DNA of 8,176 nt, taken from positions 1 to 8,176 of the forward strand of contig JAABPT010000042.1 in assembly GCA_011391855.1 (NCBI GenBank). Direction: 5' to 3'. Positions 1-6,837 of the stretch are shown in pieces. How positions within the stretch are numbered: the first letter of the stretch is position 1; each line of letters starts with the position of its first letter. The stretch is from Burkholderiales bacterium (GTDB lineage Bacteria; Pseudomonadota; Gammaproteobacteria; Burkholderiales; Burkholderiaceae_C). The notes beneath the pieces were generated by a model. The model was not told the origin of the DNA and did not search any database. It was given only the letters and a program-made list of their open reading frames with translations. The position numbers were made by a program, and so were the translations under genes.

Positions 1-75
1 GGCAGCGCCAGCGGCCACGTGCGCAGCGCTTATGCTTGCCCGCAACCGCCCGGCGCCAGCCCGGCGGCCTGCCTC

Positions 76-80
76 AGGAG
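76..80 (+). promoter_or_regulatory. Shine-Dalgarno of gshB
   Basis: AGGAG lies 6 nt before a GTG codon at 87. It decides the gshB start: the reading frame is open further upstream to an ATG at 36, but that ATG has no ribosome binding site, and homologous proteins begin with a short beta strand like the VKLLFVADPL that follows the GTG. A TATGCT hexamer at 31-36 resembles a -10 box but has no matching -35, so I do not call a promoter here. Confidence 0.75.
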
Positions 81-86
81 ACCCGC

Positions 87-1094
87 GTGAAACTGCTCTT
101 CGTCGCCGACCCGCTGGAGTCGTTCAAGACCTACAAAGACAGCACCTACGCCATGATGCGCGAGGCTGCCGCGCGCGGCCACACGCTGATGGCCTGCCGC
201 TGCGAAGACCTGCGCTGGCAGCGCGGCGAGCCAGTGCTGGGCTTCGTGCGCGATATCGAACTCACCGGGAATACCGGGAATACCGGCAAAGACGGCCACG
301 ACTGGTTCCGCGCCGCGCAGCAAGCGCCCAACGAGCGGCCGCAGCCGCTCGCCGAGGTCGACGCCGTCATCATGCGCAAGGACCCGCCCTTCGACAGCGA
401 ATATTTCTACGCCACGCACCTGCTGAGCCAGGCCGAGCGCGAGGGCGCACGCATCTTCAACCAGCCCGCCGCACTGCGCGAACACCCGGAGAAGCTCGCC
501 ATCCTGGAATTCCCGCAGTTCATTACGCCCACGCTGGTGACGCGCGACGCCGCCGATATCCGCCGTTTCCACGCCGAGCACGGCGACATCATCCTGAAGC
601 CGCTGGACGGCATGGGCGGCATGGGCATCTTCCGCGTCGGCCCCGACGGCTTGAACCTGGGCAGCATCGTGGAGACGCTCAACCGCGGCGGCGCGCAGAC
701 GGTGATGGTGCAGAAATATCTGTCCGAGATCGTGCAGGGCGACAAGCGCGTGCTCCTCATCGGCGGCGAACCGGTGCCGTTTGCGCTGGCGCGGGTGCCG
801 CAGGGCAGCGAGATCCGCGGCAACCTGGCCGTGGGCGGCAAGGGCGTGGCGCAGCCGTTGAGCGCACGCGACCGTGAGATCGCCACCGCGCTGGCGCCCG
901 TGCTGGCCGCGCGCGGGCTGCTGCTGGTGGGGCTGGACATCATCGGCGACTGCCTCACGGAGATCAACGTCACCAGCCCGACCGGCTTCCAGGAGATCAC
1001 GCAGCAAAGCGGCTTCGACGTGGCCAGGCGGTTCATCGACGCACTCGAAGCGGCGCTGCGGGCCGGCAGCGAAGCGACTGGGGGGCACTCATGA
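87..1094 (+). CDS. gshB: Glutathione synthetase (ATP-grasp)
   Basis: Joins glycine to gamma-glutamylcysteine using ATP, the second and last step of glutathione synthesis, in the cytoplasm. The product is 335 residues (E. coli GshB is about 316). The N-terminal strand VKLLFVADPL and the RKDPPFDSEY segment are typical of the family. The ATP-grasp part shows the glycine-rich loop KPLDGMGG at residues 171-178, with Lys171 as a likely ATP contact. RGNLAVGGKG follows at 244-253, and the metal and substrate segment EINVTSPTG at 292-300. The extra length comes partly from a TGNTGNTGK insertion near residues 60-68, encoded by a 9-bp tandem repeat. The start is GTG with AGGAG 6 nt upstream. The stop overlaps the ATG of the next gene (ATGA), so the two are probably co-transcribed and translationally coupled. 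gshA is not visible in the 86 nt upstream. Family assignment is secure; nothing appears broken. Confidence 0.97.
   Translation: MKLLFVADPLESFKTYKDSTYAMMREAAARGHTLMACRCEDLRWQRGEPVLGFVRDIELTGNTGNTGKDGHDWFRAAQQAPNERPQPLAEVDAVIMRKDPPFDSEYFYATHLLSQAEREGARIFNQPAALREHPEKLAILEFPQFITPTLVTRDAADIRRFHAEHGDIILKPLDGMGGMGIFRVGPDGLNLGSIVETLNRGGAQTVMVQKYLSEIVQGDKRVLLIGGEPVPFALARVPQGSEIRGNLAVGGKGVAQPLSARDREIATALAPVLAARGLLLVGLDIIGDCLTEINVTSPTGFQEITQQSGFDVARRFIDALEAALRAGSEATGGHS
264..287 (+). repeat. 9-bp tandem repeat inside gshB
   Basis: ACCGGGAAT occurs twice head to tail (264-272, 273-281), followed by a partial third copy ACCGGC (282-287). It is in frame and encodes Thr-Gly-Asn repeats at about residues 60-67 of GshB. 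Because the unit is a multiple of three, gain or loss of copies would keep the frame. It probably forms a surface loop, since it falls between conserved blocks. Confidence 0.85.
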
Positions 1095-1738
1095 GGGCGC
1101 GCCGCCTCGTGGTCGGTGCCGCCCGTGCGGCCGTCGCGCGCCGGTGGGTGCACCGGGTGGTGCGACCCAGCGCGCTGGCCCTGGCCCTGCTGGCCGCGGC
1201 ACAGGCCGCGCAGGCGCAATACAACCCGGCGCCGCCGTTCTACCCGGCGCCGCGCGGCTATCTGAGCCTGGGCGCGGGAGCCTCGTCTTACGGCCTGTCC
1301 TGCGGCGGCAGCGCGCAGTGCGACCGCGTCGGCAATGCGGTGCGCGCCGCGGCGGGCCTGTTCGTCACCCCCTATGCGGCCTTCGAACTGGCGGCGGCCG
1401 ACTTCGGCGACAGCCGCATCGGCACCCCCTATGGCGAGGCCGAATTCAACGTTCGCATGGTCGGCGTGGGCATCGCGCTGACGATGGAATACGGTGCGCG
1501 GTTCAACGGCCTGCTGCGCTTTGGCGTGGCCCAGGTCGAGGCGACGCAGCAGTTGCTGCACGGCGCCCCGGTGTCGCGCAGCACCTCGGCCGAGGGCTAC
1601 TACGGCCTCACGATGGGCTACCTGCTGACGCCGAATCTCGCGGCCGAGCTGTCGTTCGACGGCACGCGCTACGACTTCGGCTACGGCGACGTCGGCCGCG
1701 TCGACGCCCTGACTTTCGGGCTTTCACTGCGCTTCTGA
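1091..1738 (+). CDS. Outer-membrane beta-barrel protein, small
   Basis: The product is 215 residues. The N-terminus is very basic (several Arg in the first 25 residues) and is followed by the hydrophobic core LALALLAAAQAAQA, with a likely signal peptidase cut after Ala42 (AQA|Q). The mature part is rich in alternating aromatic/small residues and in Gly and Tyr turns, and ends LTFGLSLRF. A C-terminal Phe after an alternating hydrophobic strand is the usual recognition signal for BAM-mediated insertion. Size and pattern fit an eight-strand OmpA-like or OMP_b-brl barrel without a peptidoglycan-binding domain. Cys71 and Cys77 could form a disulphide in a turn. The ATG overlaps the gshB stop (ATGA), with a G-rich stretch at 1080-1085 as a possible ribosome binding site. 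The signal n-region is long, so a downstream start cannot be excluded. Function is unknown beyond membrane location. Confidence 0.85.
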   Translation: MRARRLVVGAARAAVARRWVHRVVRPSALALALLAAAQAAQAQYNPAPPFYPAPRGYLSLGAGASSYGLSCGGSAQCDRVGNAVRAAAGLFVTPYAAFELAAADFGDSRIGTPYGEAEFNVRMVGVGIALTMEYGARFNGLLRFGVAQVEATQQLLHGAPVSRSTSAEGYYGLTMGYLLTPNLAAELSFDGTRYDFGYGDVGRVDALTFGLSLRF

Positions 1739-1791
1739 GCACGGCCGGCTGGGTTGGTCCGGCGACCGCGCGGCTGCCGGGCGCGCGCGCG

Positions 1792-1820
1792 TTGGGGGCG
1801 ACGGGGACAACAGCGAGAAT
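1792..1820 (+). promoter_or_regulatory. Possible sigma-70 promoter before the cyclase gene
   Basis: TTGGGG (1792-1797) and GAGAAT (1815-1820) are separated by exactly 17 nt and match the -35 and -10 consensus at three and four positions. Transcription from here would begin near 1827 and favour the ATG at 1846 over the in-frame ATG at 1819. A weak inverted repeat (GCCGG 1744-1748 / CCGGC 1759-1763) lies just upstream after the barrel-protein stop, without a T-run. An 11-nt alternating GC tract (1781-1791) also lies here. All of this is pattern matching in GC-rich DNA. Confidence 0.3.
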
Positions 1821-1845
1821 GCGGGGGACCGTAACGCTCCGCCCG

Positions 1846-3825
1846 ATGCCTGCCGCCAGCTCCCCGCCACTTCAACGCCCGTCGGTGCAGCCGGGCCAGC
1901 ACCGGTCCGGCCGGTTCGCCGGGTGGCCGGCCCTGGCGCTGGCTCTGGTGCTGACCCTGGCCGCGCCGCTGACCCAGGCTGCATCGGACGGCCCGGCGCT
2001 GATGCGTGCCGTGGCCGACCAGGCGCTGGACGACCCGCGCGCCGCCCTGGACCAGGCGCGCCTGCGGCTGTCCGGCGCGGCCTCCAGTGACGCTGGCGCG
2101 GCGTTCTGGCTGCGCCTGGCCCAGGTGGAAGTGCTGGTGCAAACGGACCAGGAGGCCGCGTCGCGCAGCTAACTCGCGGCAGCGGCGCAGGCCCTGCCCG
2201 CCGGCGCCGCGACGCCGCAGCAGCTGCTCTGGCTGGAGCACTACCAGCGTTTCGTCGACACCGGCACCGTCGATCTTGCGGCCTTTGCCCGCCAGCAGGC
2301 CGAGGCCCGCGAGCGGGCCGTTGCCATCGGCGACGAGGCATTGCTGTGCCGCCTGGACCTCAACGAGGCCGTGGTCCAGGTGGAGCTCGACGCCGTTGAC
2401 GAAGCCTGGGCTGCGCTGGAGGCGGTGGACCGCTGTGCGGCGCAGCTCGGCGACGCCGGGCTGCGCGCCTACGCCCTGGGCACCATGGGCCCGCTGGCCT
2501 GGCGCGTGGGCTCGCTGCAGCCGCCGCAGACCTACTACCAGCGCGCGCTGGCGGCGCTGGGCCATCGGCCGGCGCGCTACAAGCGTGCCTGGCTGCTCGA
2601 CGACCTGGGCTGGGCGCTCATGCACGGCGGCCAGTCGGTTGCCGCCCGCGGCCCCTTCGAGCAGGTGCTGGCCCTGGCCACCGAGATCGCCGACGTGTCC
2701 TTCATGATGCGCGGCCATGAGGGCCTGGCCGAAGTCCTGCTCCAGCAGCGCGACGCTTCCGGGGCCCTGCAGCACGCCCGCGCGGCACTGCGCCTGGCCG
2801 CCGCCCACCCCGGGCTGCGTTTCCGCGAGGTCACGGCGCAGACCCAGGTGGTCGAGGCGCTGGCGCTGCTGCAGCGGCCCGAGTTGGGCGCGGCCATCGA
2901 CAAGCTGCGCGGCATGGCCTCGCGCGACCCCTCGGCGCGAACCGCCGCACTCATCGCCCGCAGCGCCGCGCGCGGCTATCGTGCTTTGGGCCGGCACGAT
3001 CTGGCTTATGCCGAGCTCGAGCGCTACCTGGAGTTGACGAAGTCCGACGCGCAAGCCGCGCGCGAGCGCGACGCCCAGCGCCTGCAGGCGCGCTACGAAG
3101 CCACGCTGCGCGAGGCAGAGAACCGCGAACTGCGCCATGCCGCCGAGCACGCCCGCCTGGAACTGGCAGCCCGCGCCGAACGCCAGCGTGCGCTCTGGGC
3201 GCTGGTGCTGGTGCTGCTGGCCGGGCTGGCCGGCGGCGGCTTGTTCTTCGGCCGGGCGCTGAAGCGCCGCCGTCGCCTGGCCGAACTGGCGCTGCGCGAC
3301 GAACTCACCGGCCTGCCCAACCGCCGTGCCGTGCTGGCCTTTGCGCGCGAGCAGTTCGACCTGGCGCGCCGGCTGGACCTGCCCATCTCGCTGGCGCTGG
3401 TCGACCTGGACCATTTCAAGGCCGTCAACGACCGCCACGGCCACGCCGCCGGCGACCGCGTGCTGCAGGCCTTCGCAGACGCGGCCACGCACGTGGTGCG
3501 CGGGCAGGACCGCATCGGCCGCTGGGGCGGTGAGGAATGGCTGCTGGTGATGCCGGGCACCCGTGCCGCTGAATTGCCGGCGGTTTTCGATCGCCTGCGC
3601 CAGGCCATGGCCGAACAGCGCGTGCCGGGTCTGCCGCACCCGCACGGCGTGACCTTCTCCATGGGCACGGCCGAGCGCCATGCCGGCATCGAGACCCTGG
3701 ACGCGCTGGTGGCCGAGGCCGACGGGCATCTGTACCGCGCCAAGGCGCAGGGCCGCGATACGCTGTGTGGCCATTCGCTGAGCCTGGTGCACTCCGCCGC
3801 CGAGAGCGTGTTCCAAAGTGCCTGA
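1846..3825 (+). pseudogene. Membrane diguanylate cyclase (TPR-like + GGDEF), interrupted by in-frame TAA
   Basis: One continuous frame encodes about 659 residues apart from a TAA at codon 109 (2170-2172). Order: signal peptide (hydrophobic core LALALVLTLAAPLTQA, cut near Ala45); a long alpha-helical periplasmic region with TPR-like helix pairs; a coiled-coil-like stretch rich in Arg, Glu and Ala; a transmembrane helix at about 450-470; and a cytoplasmic GGDEF domain from about 480. The active-site motif is GGEEW (561-565), a variant of GGEEF. The RGQD inhibitory site (552-555) lies the expected five residues before it, and LTGLPNRR and DLDHFKAVND are present. GGDEF domains make c-di-GMP from two GTP. 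The frame resumes straight after the stop with normal codon use, so this is a point nonsense mutation or a base error, not a frameshift. As written, only 108 residues would be made from the natural start. An ATG at 1819 is an alternative start. Confidence 0.75.
2341..3825 (+). CDS. Still-open 3' part of the diguanylate cyclase gene
   Basis: This is the same frame as the interrupted gene, given separately because it could be translated if ribosomes restart after the TAA. The frame is open from 2173, and the first usual start codon is TTG at 2341 (494 residues). It keeps most of the TPR-like region, the membrane helix and the whole GGDEF domain, but loses the signal peptide. No candidate start (TTG 2341, GTG 2371, ATG 2485) has a Shine-Dalgarno at normal spacing; GAGG at 2335-2338 is only 2 nt from the TTG. 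Without the export signal the helical sensor would probably be mislocated. I regard expression of this part as possible but unsupported. Confidence 0.35.
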   Translation: MLCRLDLNEAVVQVELDAVDEAWAALEAVDRCAAQLGDAGLRAYALGTMGPLAWRVGSLQPPQTYYQRALAALGHRPARYKRAWLLDDLGWALMHGGQSVAARGPFEQVLALATEIADVSFMMRGHEGLAEVLLQQRDASGALQHARAALRLAAAHPGLRFREVTAQTQVVEALALLQRPELGAAIDKLRGMASRDPSARTAALIARSAARGYRALGRHDLAYAELERYLELTKSDAQAARERDAQRLQARYEATLREAENRELRHAAEHARLELAARAERQRALWALVLVLLAGLAGGGLFFGRALKRRRRLAELALRDELTGLPNRRAVLAFAREQFDLARRLDLPISLALVDLDHFKAVNDRHGHAAGDRVLQAFADAATHVVRGQDRIGRWGGEEWLLVMPGTRAAELPAVFDRLRQAMAEQRVPGLPHPHGVTFSMGTAERHAGIETLDALVAEADGHLYRAKAQGRDTLCGHSLSLVHSAAESVFQSA

Positions 3826-3845
3826 CACCTGACCGCTTCCGCCCG

Positions 3846-5750
3846 ATGGCCCTGCTGACCCTCACCGATGCCCACCTGGCCTACGGCCACGTGCCGCTGC
3901 TCGACGGCGCGGCCATGGCGCTGGAGTCCGGCGAGCGCGTGGCGCTGATCGGACGCAACGGCGCAGGCAAGAGTTCGCTGCTGAAGATCCTGGCCGGCCT
4001 GGACAAGCCCGACGACGGCGTGCTCCAGCTGCAAAGCGGGCTGCGCCGCGTCTACGTGGCGCAGGAGCCGGTGTTTGCGCCCGGTGTGAGCGTCTTCGAC
4101 GCGGTGGCCGAGGGCGTGGCCGAAGCGCGAGCGCTGCGCGAGCGCTTCGAACGCCACGACCCGGCCGACGACCTGGACGCCGTGCAGACGCGGCTGGAAG
4201 CGCTGGACGGCTGGACCTGGGAACAGCGCGTGGCCGAATCCATGCAGCGACTGCAGCTCGACGGCAGCGCCATCGTCGACTCGCTTTCCGGCGGCACCAA
4301 GAAGCGCGTGGCGCTGGCGCAGGCGCTGGTGGCCGAACCCGAACTGCTGCTGCTGGACGAACCCACCAACCACCTGGACATCGACGCCATCGAGTGGCTG
4401 CAGTCGCTGTTGATGGCGTGGCGCGGCGCCTTGGTCTTCGTTTCGCACGACCGCGCCTTCATCGACGCCGTGGCCACGCGCATCGTCGAGCTCGACCGCG
4501 CCCAGCTGCGCAGCTACCCGGGTTCATTTGCTGCCTACGAGGCGACCAAGGCGCGTGAGCTGGAAGACGAAGCCTTGGCCAACGCCCGCGCCGACAAACT
4601 GCTGGCGCAGGAAGAGGTGTGGGTGCGCCAGGGCGTGGAGGCGCGGCGCACGCGCAGCGTGGGCCGCGTCGGCCGGTTGGTGAAACTGCGCGAACAGCGC
4701 GCCGCACGGCGCAACGTGCTGGGCCAGGTGCGGCTGGAACTGGACGCCGGGCTGCCGCCGGGCAAGATCGTCGCCGAGCTCAAGAATGTGAGCATGCACT
4801 TTGGCGATAAGGCCCTGATCGAGGATTTCACCGCCACCATCCTGCGCGGCGACAAGGTCGGCTTGATCGGCCCCAACGGTTGCGGCAAGACGACCTTGTT
4901 GAAACTGATCCTGGGCGAACTGCAGCCCACGCGCGGCAGTGTGCGCCAGGGCACGCGGCTGCAGGTGGCGTATTTCGACCAGATGCGCGCCGCGCTGGAC
5001 CTGAACGCCACGCTGGGCGACACCATCAGCCCGGGCAGCGAATGGATCGAGATCGGCCAGCCGCCGAAGATGACGCGCAAGCATGTGATGAGCTACCTGG
5101 GCGACTTCCTCTTCGCCCCCGAACGCGCCCGCGCGCCGGTGCGCACGCTCTCCGGCGGTGAACGCAACCGGCTGCTGCTGGCGCGCCTGTTCGCGCTGCC
5201 GGCCAATGTGCTGGTGCTCGACGAACCCACCAACGACCTGGACATCGACACGCTGGAACTGCTGGAGGAGCTGCTGCAGTCCTACGACGGCACGGTGTTC
5301 CTGGTCAGCCACGACCGCCGCTTCCTGGACAACGTGGTCACCAGCACCATCGCCTGGGAAGGCGATCCCGCCTGGGGTGGCCGGCCCGGCCTGTGGCGCG
5401 AATACGAAGGCGGCTACGAGGACTGGAAGCGGCAGCGTGAGCGCACGCGGGTGGCCCTGGCTGCACAGGCCGTCTTGCAGGCACCCAAGGCGGCGGTGGG
5501 CGTGGCACCGCCGCGGCCGGCCGCCGCACCCACCAAGCTCAGCTACAAGGAGCAGCGCGAACTGGAGTCGCTGCCCGGCCGCATCGAGGCGCTGGAAGCC
5601 GAGCAGAAGACGCTCTTCGAGCGTCTGGCGAGCCCCGCGCTCTACACCGAGGCGCCGCAGGAAGCGGCCGCGCTGCAGGCCCGGCACGACGCGATCGAGG
5701 CCGAATTGATGCAGTCGCTGGAGCGCTGGGAAGCCCTGGCGGCGCGTTAA
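3846..5750 (+). CDS. uup: ABC-F ATPase Uup
   Basis: The product is 634 residues, matching E. coli Uup (about 635). It is a soluble duplicated ATP-binding-cassette protein without membrane segments. Cassette 1: Walker A GRNGAGKSS (36-44), signature LSGG (147-150), Walker B with DEPTNHLD (171-178). Cassette 2: Walker A GPNGCGKTT (342-350), LSGGE (435-439) and DEPTNDLD (459-466). The charged linker between the cassettes is rich in Arg, Glu and Ala, as in ABC-F proteins. The C-terminal 70 residues from LSYKEQRELE (565) form the Uup coiled-coil domain, which distinguishes it from EttA and YheS. Known roles of the family: ribosome-associated ATPase linked to translation and ribosome assembly; E. 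coli mutants show raised precise excision of transposons. The ATG at 3846 is chosen because MALLTLTDAHLAYG fits the usual N-terminus. The frame extends upstream to 3765 but overlaps the cyclase. No clear ribosome binding site. It is 20 nt after the cyclase stop, so co-transcription is likely. Confidence 0.95.
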   Translation: MALLTLTDAHLAYGHVPLLDGAAMALESGERVALIGRNGAGKSSLLKILAGLDKPDDGVLQLQSGLRRVYVAQEPVFAPGVSVFDAVAEGVAEARALRERFERHDPADDLDAVQTRLEALDGWTWEQRVAESMQRLQLDGSAIVDSLSGGTKKRVALAQALVAEPELLLLDEPTNHLDIDAIEWLQSLLMAWRGALVFVSHDRAFIDAVATRIVELDRAQLRSYPGSFAAYEATKARELEDEALANARADKLLAQEEVWVRQGVEARRTRSVGRVGRLVKLREQRAARRNVLGQVRLELDAGLPPGKIVAELKNVSMHFGDKALIEDFTATILRGDKVGLIGPNGCGKTTLLKLILGELQPTRGSVRQGTRLQVAYFDQMRAALDLNATLGDTISPGSEWIEIGQPPKMTRKHVMSYLGDFLFAPERARAPVRTLSGGERNRLLLARLFALPANVLVLDEPTNDLDIDTLELLEELLQSYDGTVFLVSHDRRFLDNVVTSTIAWEGDPAWGGRPGLWREYEGGYEDWKRQRERTRVALAAQAVLQAPKAAVGVAPPRPAAAPTKLSYKEQRELESLPGRIEALEAEQKTLFERLASPALYTEAPQEAAALQARHDAIEAELMQSLERWEALAAR

Positions 5751-5779
5751 CCGCTTCGTTGGTCAGCCGCTTCGTTGGT
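5751..5779. repeat. 13-bp direct repeat between convergent genes
   Basis: CCGCTTCGTTGGT occurs at 5751-5763 and 5767-5779, a 16-nt period. It begins immediately after the uup TAA and runs into the last codons of the minus-strand methyltransferase, whose TGA (5765-5763) falls between the copies. It looks like a small tandem duplication. Confidence 0.85.
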
Positions 5780-6392
5780 TGCGGCTCGGCCCGTGCCTGA
5801 GCACCAGCATCAGGTTGTTCGCCGGCATGTCGAAGCGCTGCTCCAGTGCCAGCCCCGCGCGCTGCGCTTCAGCCACCACGTCGGCCAAGCGACGCAGGCC
5901 CCAGGCAGGGTGGCGCGAGCGCAGGTCGGCGTCGAAGGCCCGGTTGCCGGGCGCCGTGGCTTCGCCGTCGACGAGATAGGGCCCGTACAGCACCAGCACG
6001 CCCGCCGGCATCAGCGCCTGCGCGGCGCCGGCCATCAGCGCGGCGCAGGTGGGCCAAGGCGCGATATGGATCAGGTTGGCGCAGTAGACGGCGTCGAAGC
6101 CGCCCGGCGCCACCGGCCAGTGCGGCGCCAGGACGTCCAGTACCAGAGGCGCGCGAATGTTCGCCCCAGCGGCGCAGCGTGCGGCAATGGCCGGCAGCGC
6201 CAGGGCGTCGGCCTCGGTCGGCTGCCAGGTCCAGCCCGGCTGCGCGGCGGCAAAGTGCGCCGCATGCTGGCCGGTGCCGCTGGCCACTTCCAGCACCGTG
6301 GCCCGCGCTGGCAGCACGCGCTGCAGCACGTCCAGGATGGGCCCGGCGTTGCGTTCGGCCGCAGGGCTGAAGGGCAGCTGCGCCTCGGTCAT
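5763..6392 (-). CDS. DUF938 SAM-dependent methyltransferase
   Basis: The product is 209 residues, the usual size for the DUF938 family (PF06080; the human relative is METTL26). The N-terminal SPAAERNAGPILDVL block (9-23) is the family hallmark. Motif I for S-adenosylmethionine binding is EVASGTGQH (35-43). NLIHIAPW (106-113) and GPYLVDG (137-143) are the other conserved blocks. It is cytoplasmic, with no signal or membrane segment. The substrate is not established for this family. The start ATG (6392-6390) overlaps the stop of the upstream minus-strand gene as ATGA, so the two form an operon with coupled translation. The frame is open further upstream to 6917, but that extension is low-complexity and covers the neighbouring gene, so I rejected it. 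The last codons include part of a 13-bp direct repeat. Confidence 0.9.
   Translation of the reverse strand: MTEAQLPFSPAAERNAGPILDVLQRVLPARATVLEVASGTGQHAAHFAAAQPGWTWQPTEADALALPAIAARCAAGANIRAPLVLDVLAPHWPVAPGGFDAVYCANLIHIAPWPTCAALMAGAAQALMPAGVLVLYGPYLVDGEATAPGNRAFDADLRSRHPAWGLRRLADVVAEAQRAGLALEQRFDMPANNLMLVLRHGPSRNQRSG
5765..5786. terminator. Possible hairpin between uup and the methyltransferase gene
   Basis: AGCCGC (5765-5770) pairs with GCGGCT (5781-5786) around a 10-nt loop, a 6-bp GC-rich stem at the junction of two convergent genes. There is no following T-run on either strand, so intrinsic termination is not shown. Position is the main argument. Confidence 0.2.
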
Positions 6393-6760
6393 GGCCGCGC
6401 CTGTTCCTCGGCTTCGATGAGCAACCGCATGCGCTGCGCGCCGCCCCGTTGCGTGACGGCGCGGATGCGCAGCGACTGGCCGATGTCCAGTTCGCGCCGG
6501 CAGTGGTAGTCCAGCGTGTCGATCGGGCCGTGGCTGTCGATGCGGCGCGACCACTCGCGCACGCCGTTCAGTTCCACGCTCAGGGCCTGCCAGGCGCCGG
6601 CCGCCGCGGCGCGCACCGCGAAGCGCACGTCGACGGCAAAGAGGCGGCGCCGGTGTGCGCTGGGCGGGATGTCGAGCGTGGCGATGTCGGCGGCGCCGGC
6701 GTCCACCGCCCAGTCCTCGGCAGCGTCGCCTTCGCTCGTGGGTCTGGAGAGGATCCGCAT
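6389..6760 (-). CDS. Uncharacterised 123-residue protein upstream of DUF938
   Basis: I do not recognise the family. The ATG at 6760 starts MRILSRPTSEGDAAEDW; no strong ribosome binding site is visible. The protein has an acidic N-terminal third (EGDAAEDWAVDAGAADIATLD). Alternating hydrophobic and polar stretches follow, such as RLFAVDVRFAVRA, WQALSVELNG and SLRIRAVTQR, suggesting a mainly beta fold. A single Cys lies in DYHCRRELD. It has no signal peptide or membrane segment, so it is likely cytoplasmic. Support for it being real: an ATGA overlap with the methyltransferase start, consistent GC at third positions, and a frame free of stops that fits exactly between the divergent kinase and the methyltransferase. 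It could be an accessory or target protein of the methyltransferase, which is an inference from coupling alone. The frame extends to 6847 with another start, but that would run past the kinase start. Confidence 0.7.
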   Translation of the reverse strand: MRILSRPTSEGDAAEDWAVDAGAADIATLDIPPSAHRRRLFAVDVRFAVRAAAAGAWQALSVELNGVREWSRRIDSHGPIDTLDYHCRRELDIGQSLRIRAVTQRGGAQRMRLLIEAEEQARP

Positions 6761-6837
6761 GAGTGGAAGTCGGCGTGTGGGTCGGCCCGGATTGTGGCCT
6801 GCGGGCGGCCAGGCCGGGCGCGGCGGACAATCTGGCG
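6761..6837. promoter_or_regulatory. Divergent promoter region between the unknown gene and the RIO kinase
   Basis: Seventy-seven nt separate two divergent ATG codons. GACAAT (6826-6831, plus) sits 6 nt before the kinase ATG. CACAAT (read on the minus strand at 6796-6791) sits about 30 nt before the minus-strand ATG. Both resemble -10 boxes and are mirror images around a perfect CGGCC-A-GGCCG palindrome (6806-6816). No convincing -35 boxes are seen. If the plus-strand box is used, the kinase mRNA would be nearly leaderless, which fits the missing Shine-Dalgarno. Confidence 0.3.

Noticed and set aside
407..1561. Minus-strand open frame of 384 codons across gshB and the barrel gene
   Set aside because: Spans two well-supported plus-strand genes and has no recognisable motif; stop codons are simply rare in this GC-rich complement.
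1781..1791. Alternating GC tract that could adopt unusual DNA structure
   Set aside because: Eleven nt of GC alternation is expected by chance in DNA of this composition.
2170..2172. Stop-codon recoding (readthrough or selenocysteine)
   Set aside because: The codon is TAA, not TGA, and no recoding structure or context is evident. A mutation or base error is simpler.
1681..3828. Long minus-strand open frame of 715 codons opposite the cyclase gene
   Set aside because: It lies antisense to a clear TPR/GGDEF coding frame. Its translation is His/Gln/Arg/Ala-rich low-complexity text, typical of the complement of GC-rich codons. No ribosome binding site or family motif.
3765..3845. Upstream extension of Uup
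   Set aside because: Overlaps the end of the cyclase gene, and the N-terminus from 3846 matches the usual Uup start.
4524..5687. Minus-strand open frame of 387 codons opposite uup
   Set aside because: Antisense of the second Uup cassette, which carries every expected ABC motif on the plus strand.
5775..6509. Plus-strand open frame of 244 codons opposite the DUF938 gene
   Set aside because: The minus strand carries clear methyltransferase motifs; the plus frame gives only Arg/Gly/Gln-rich text.
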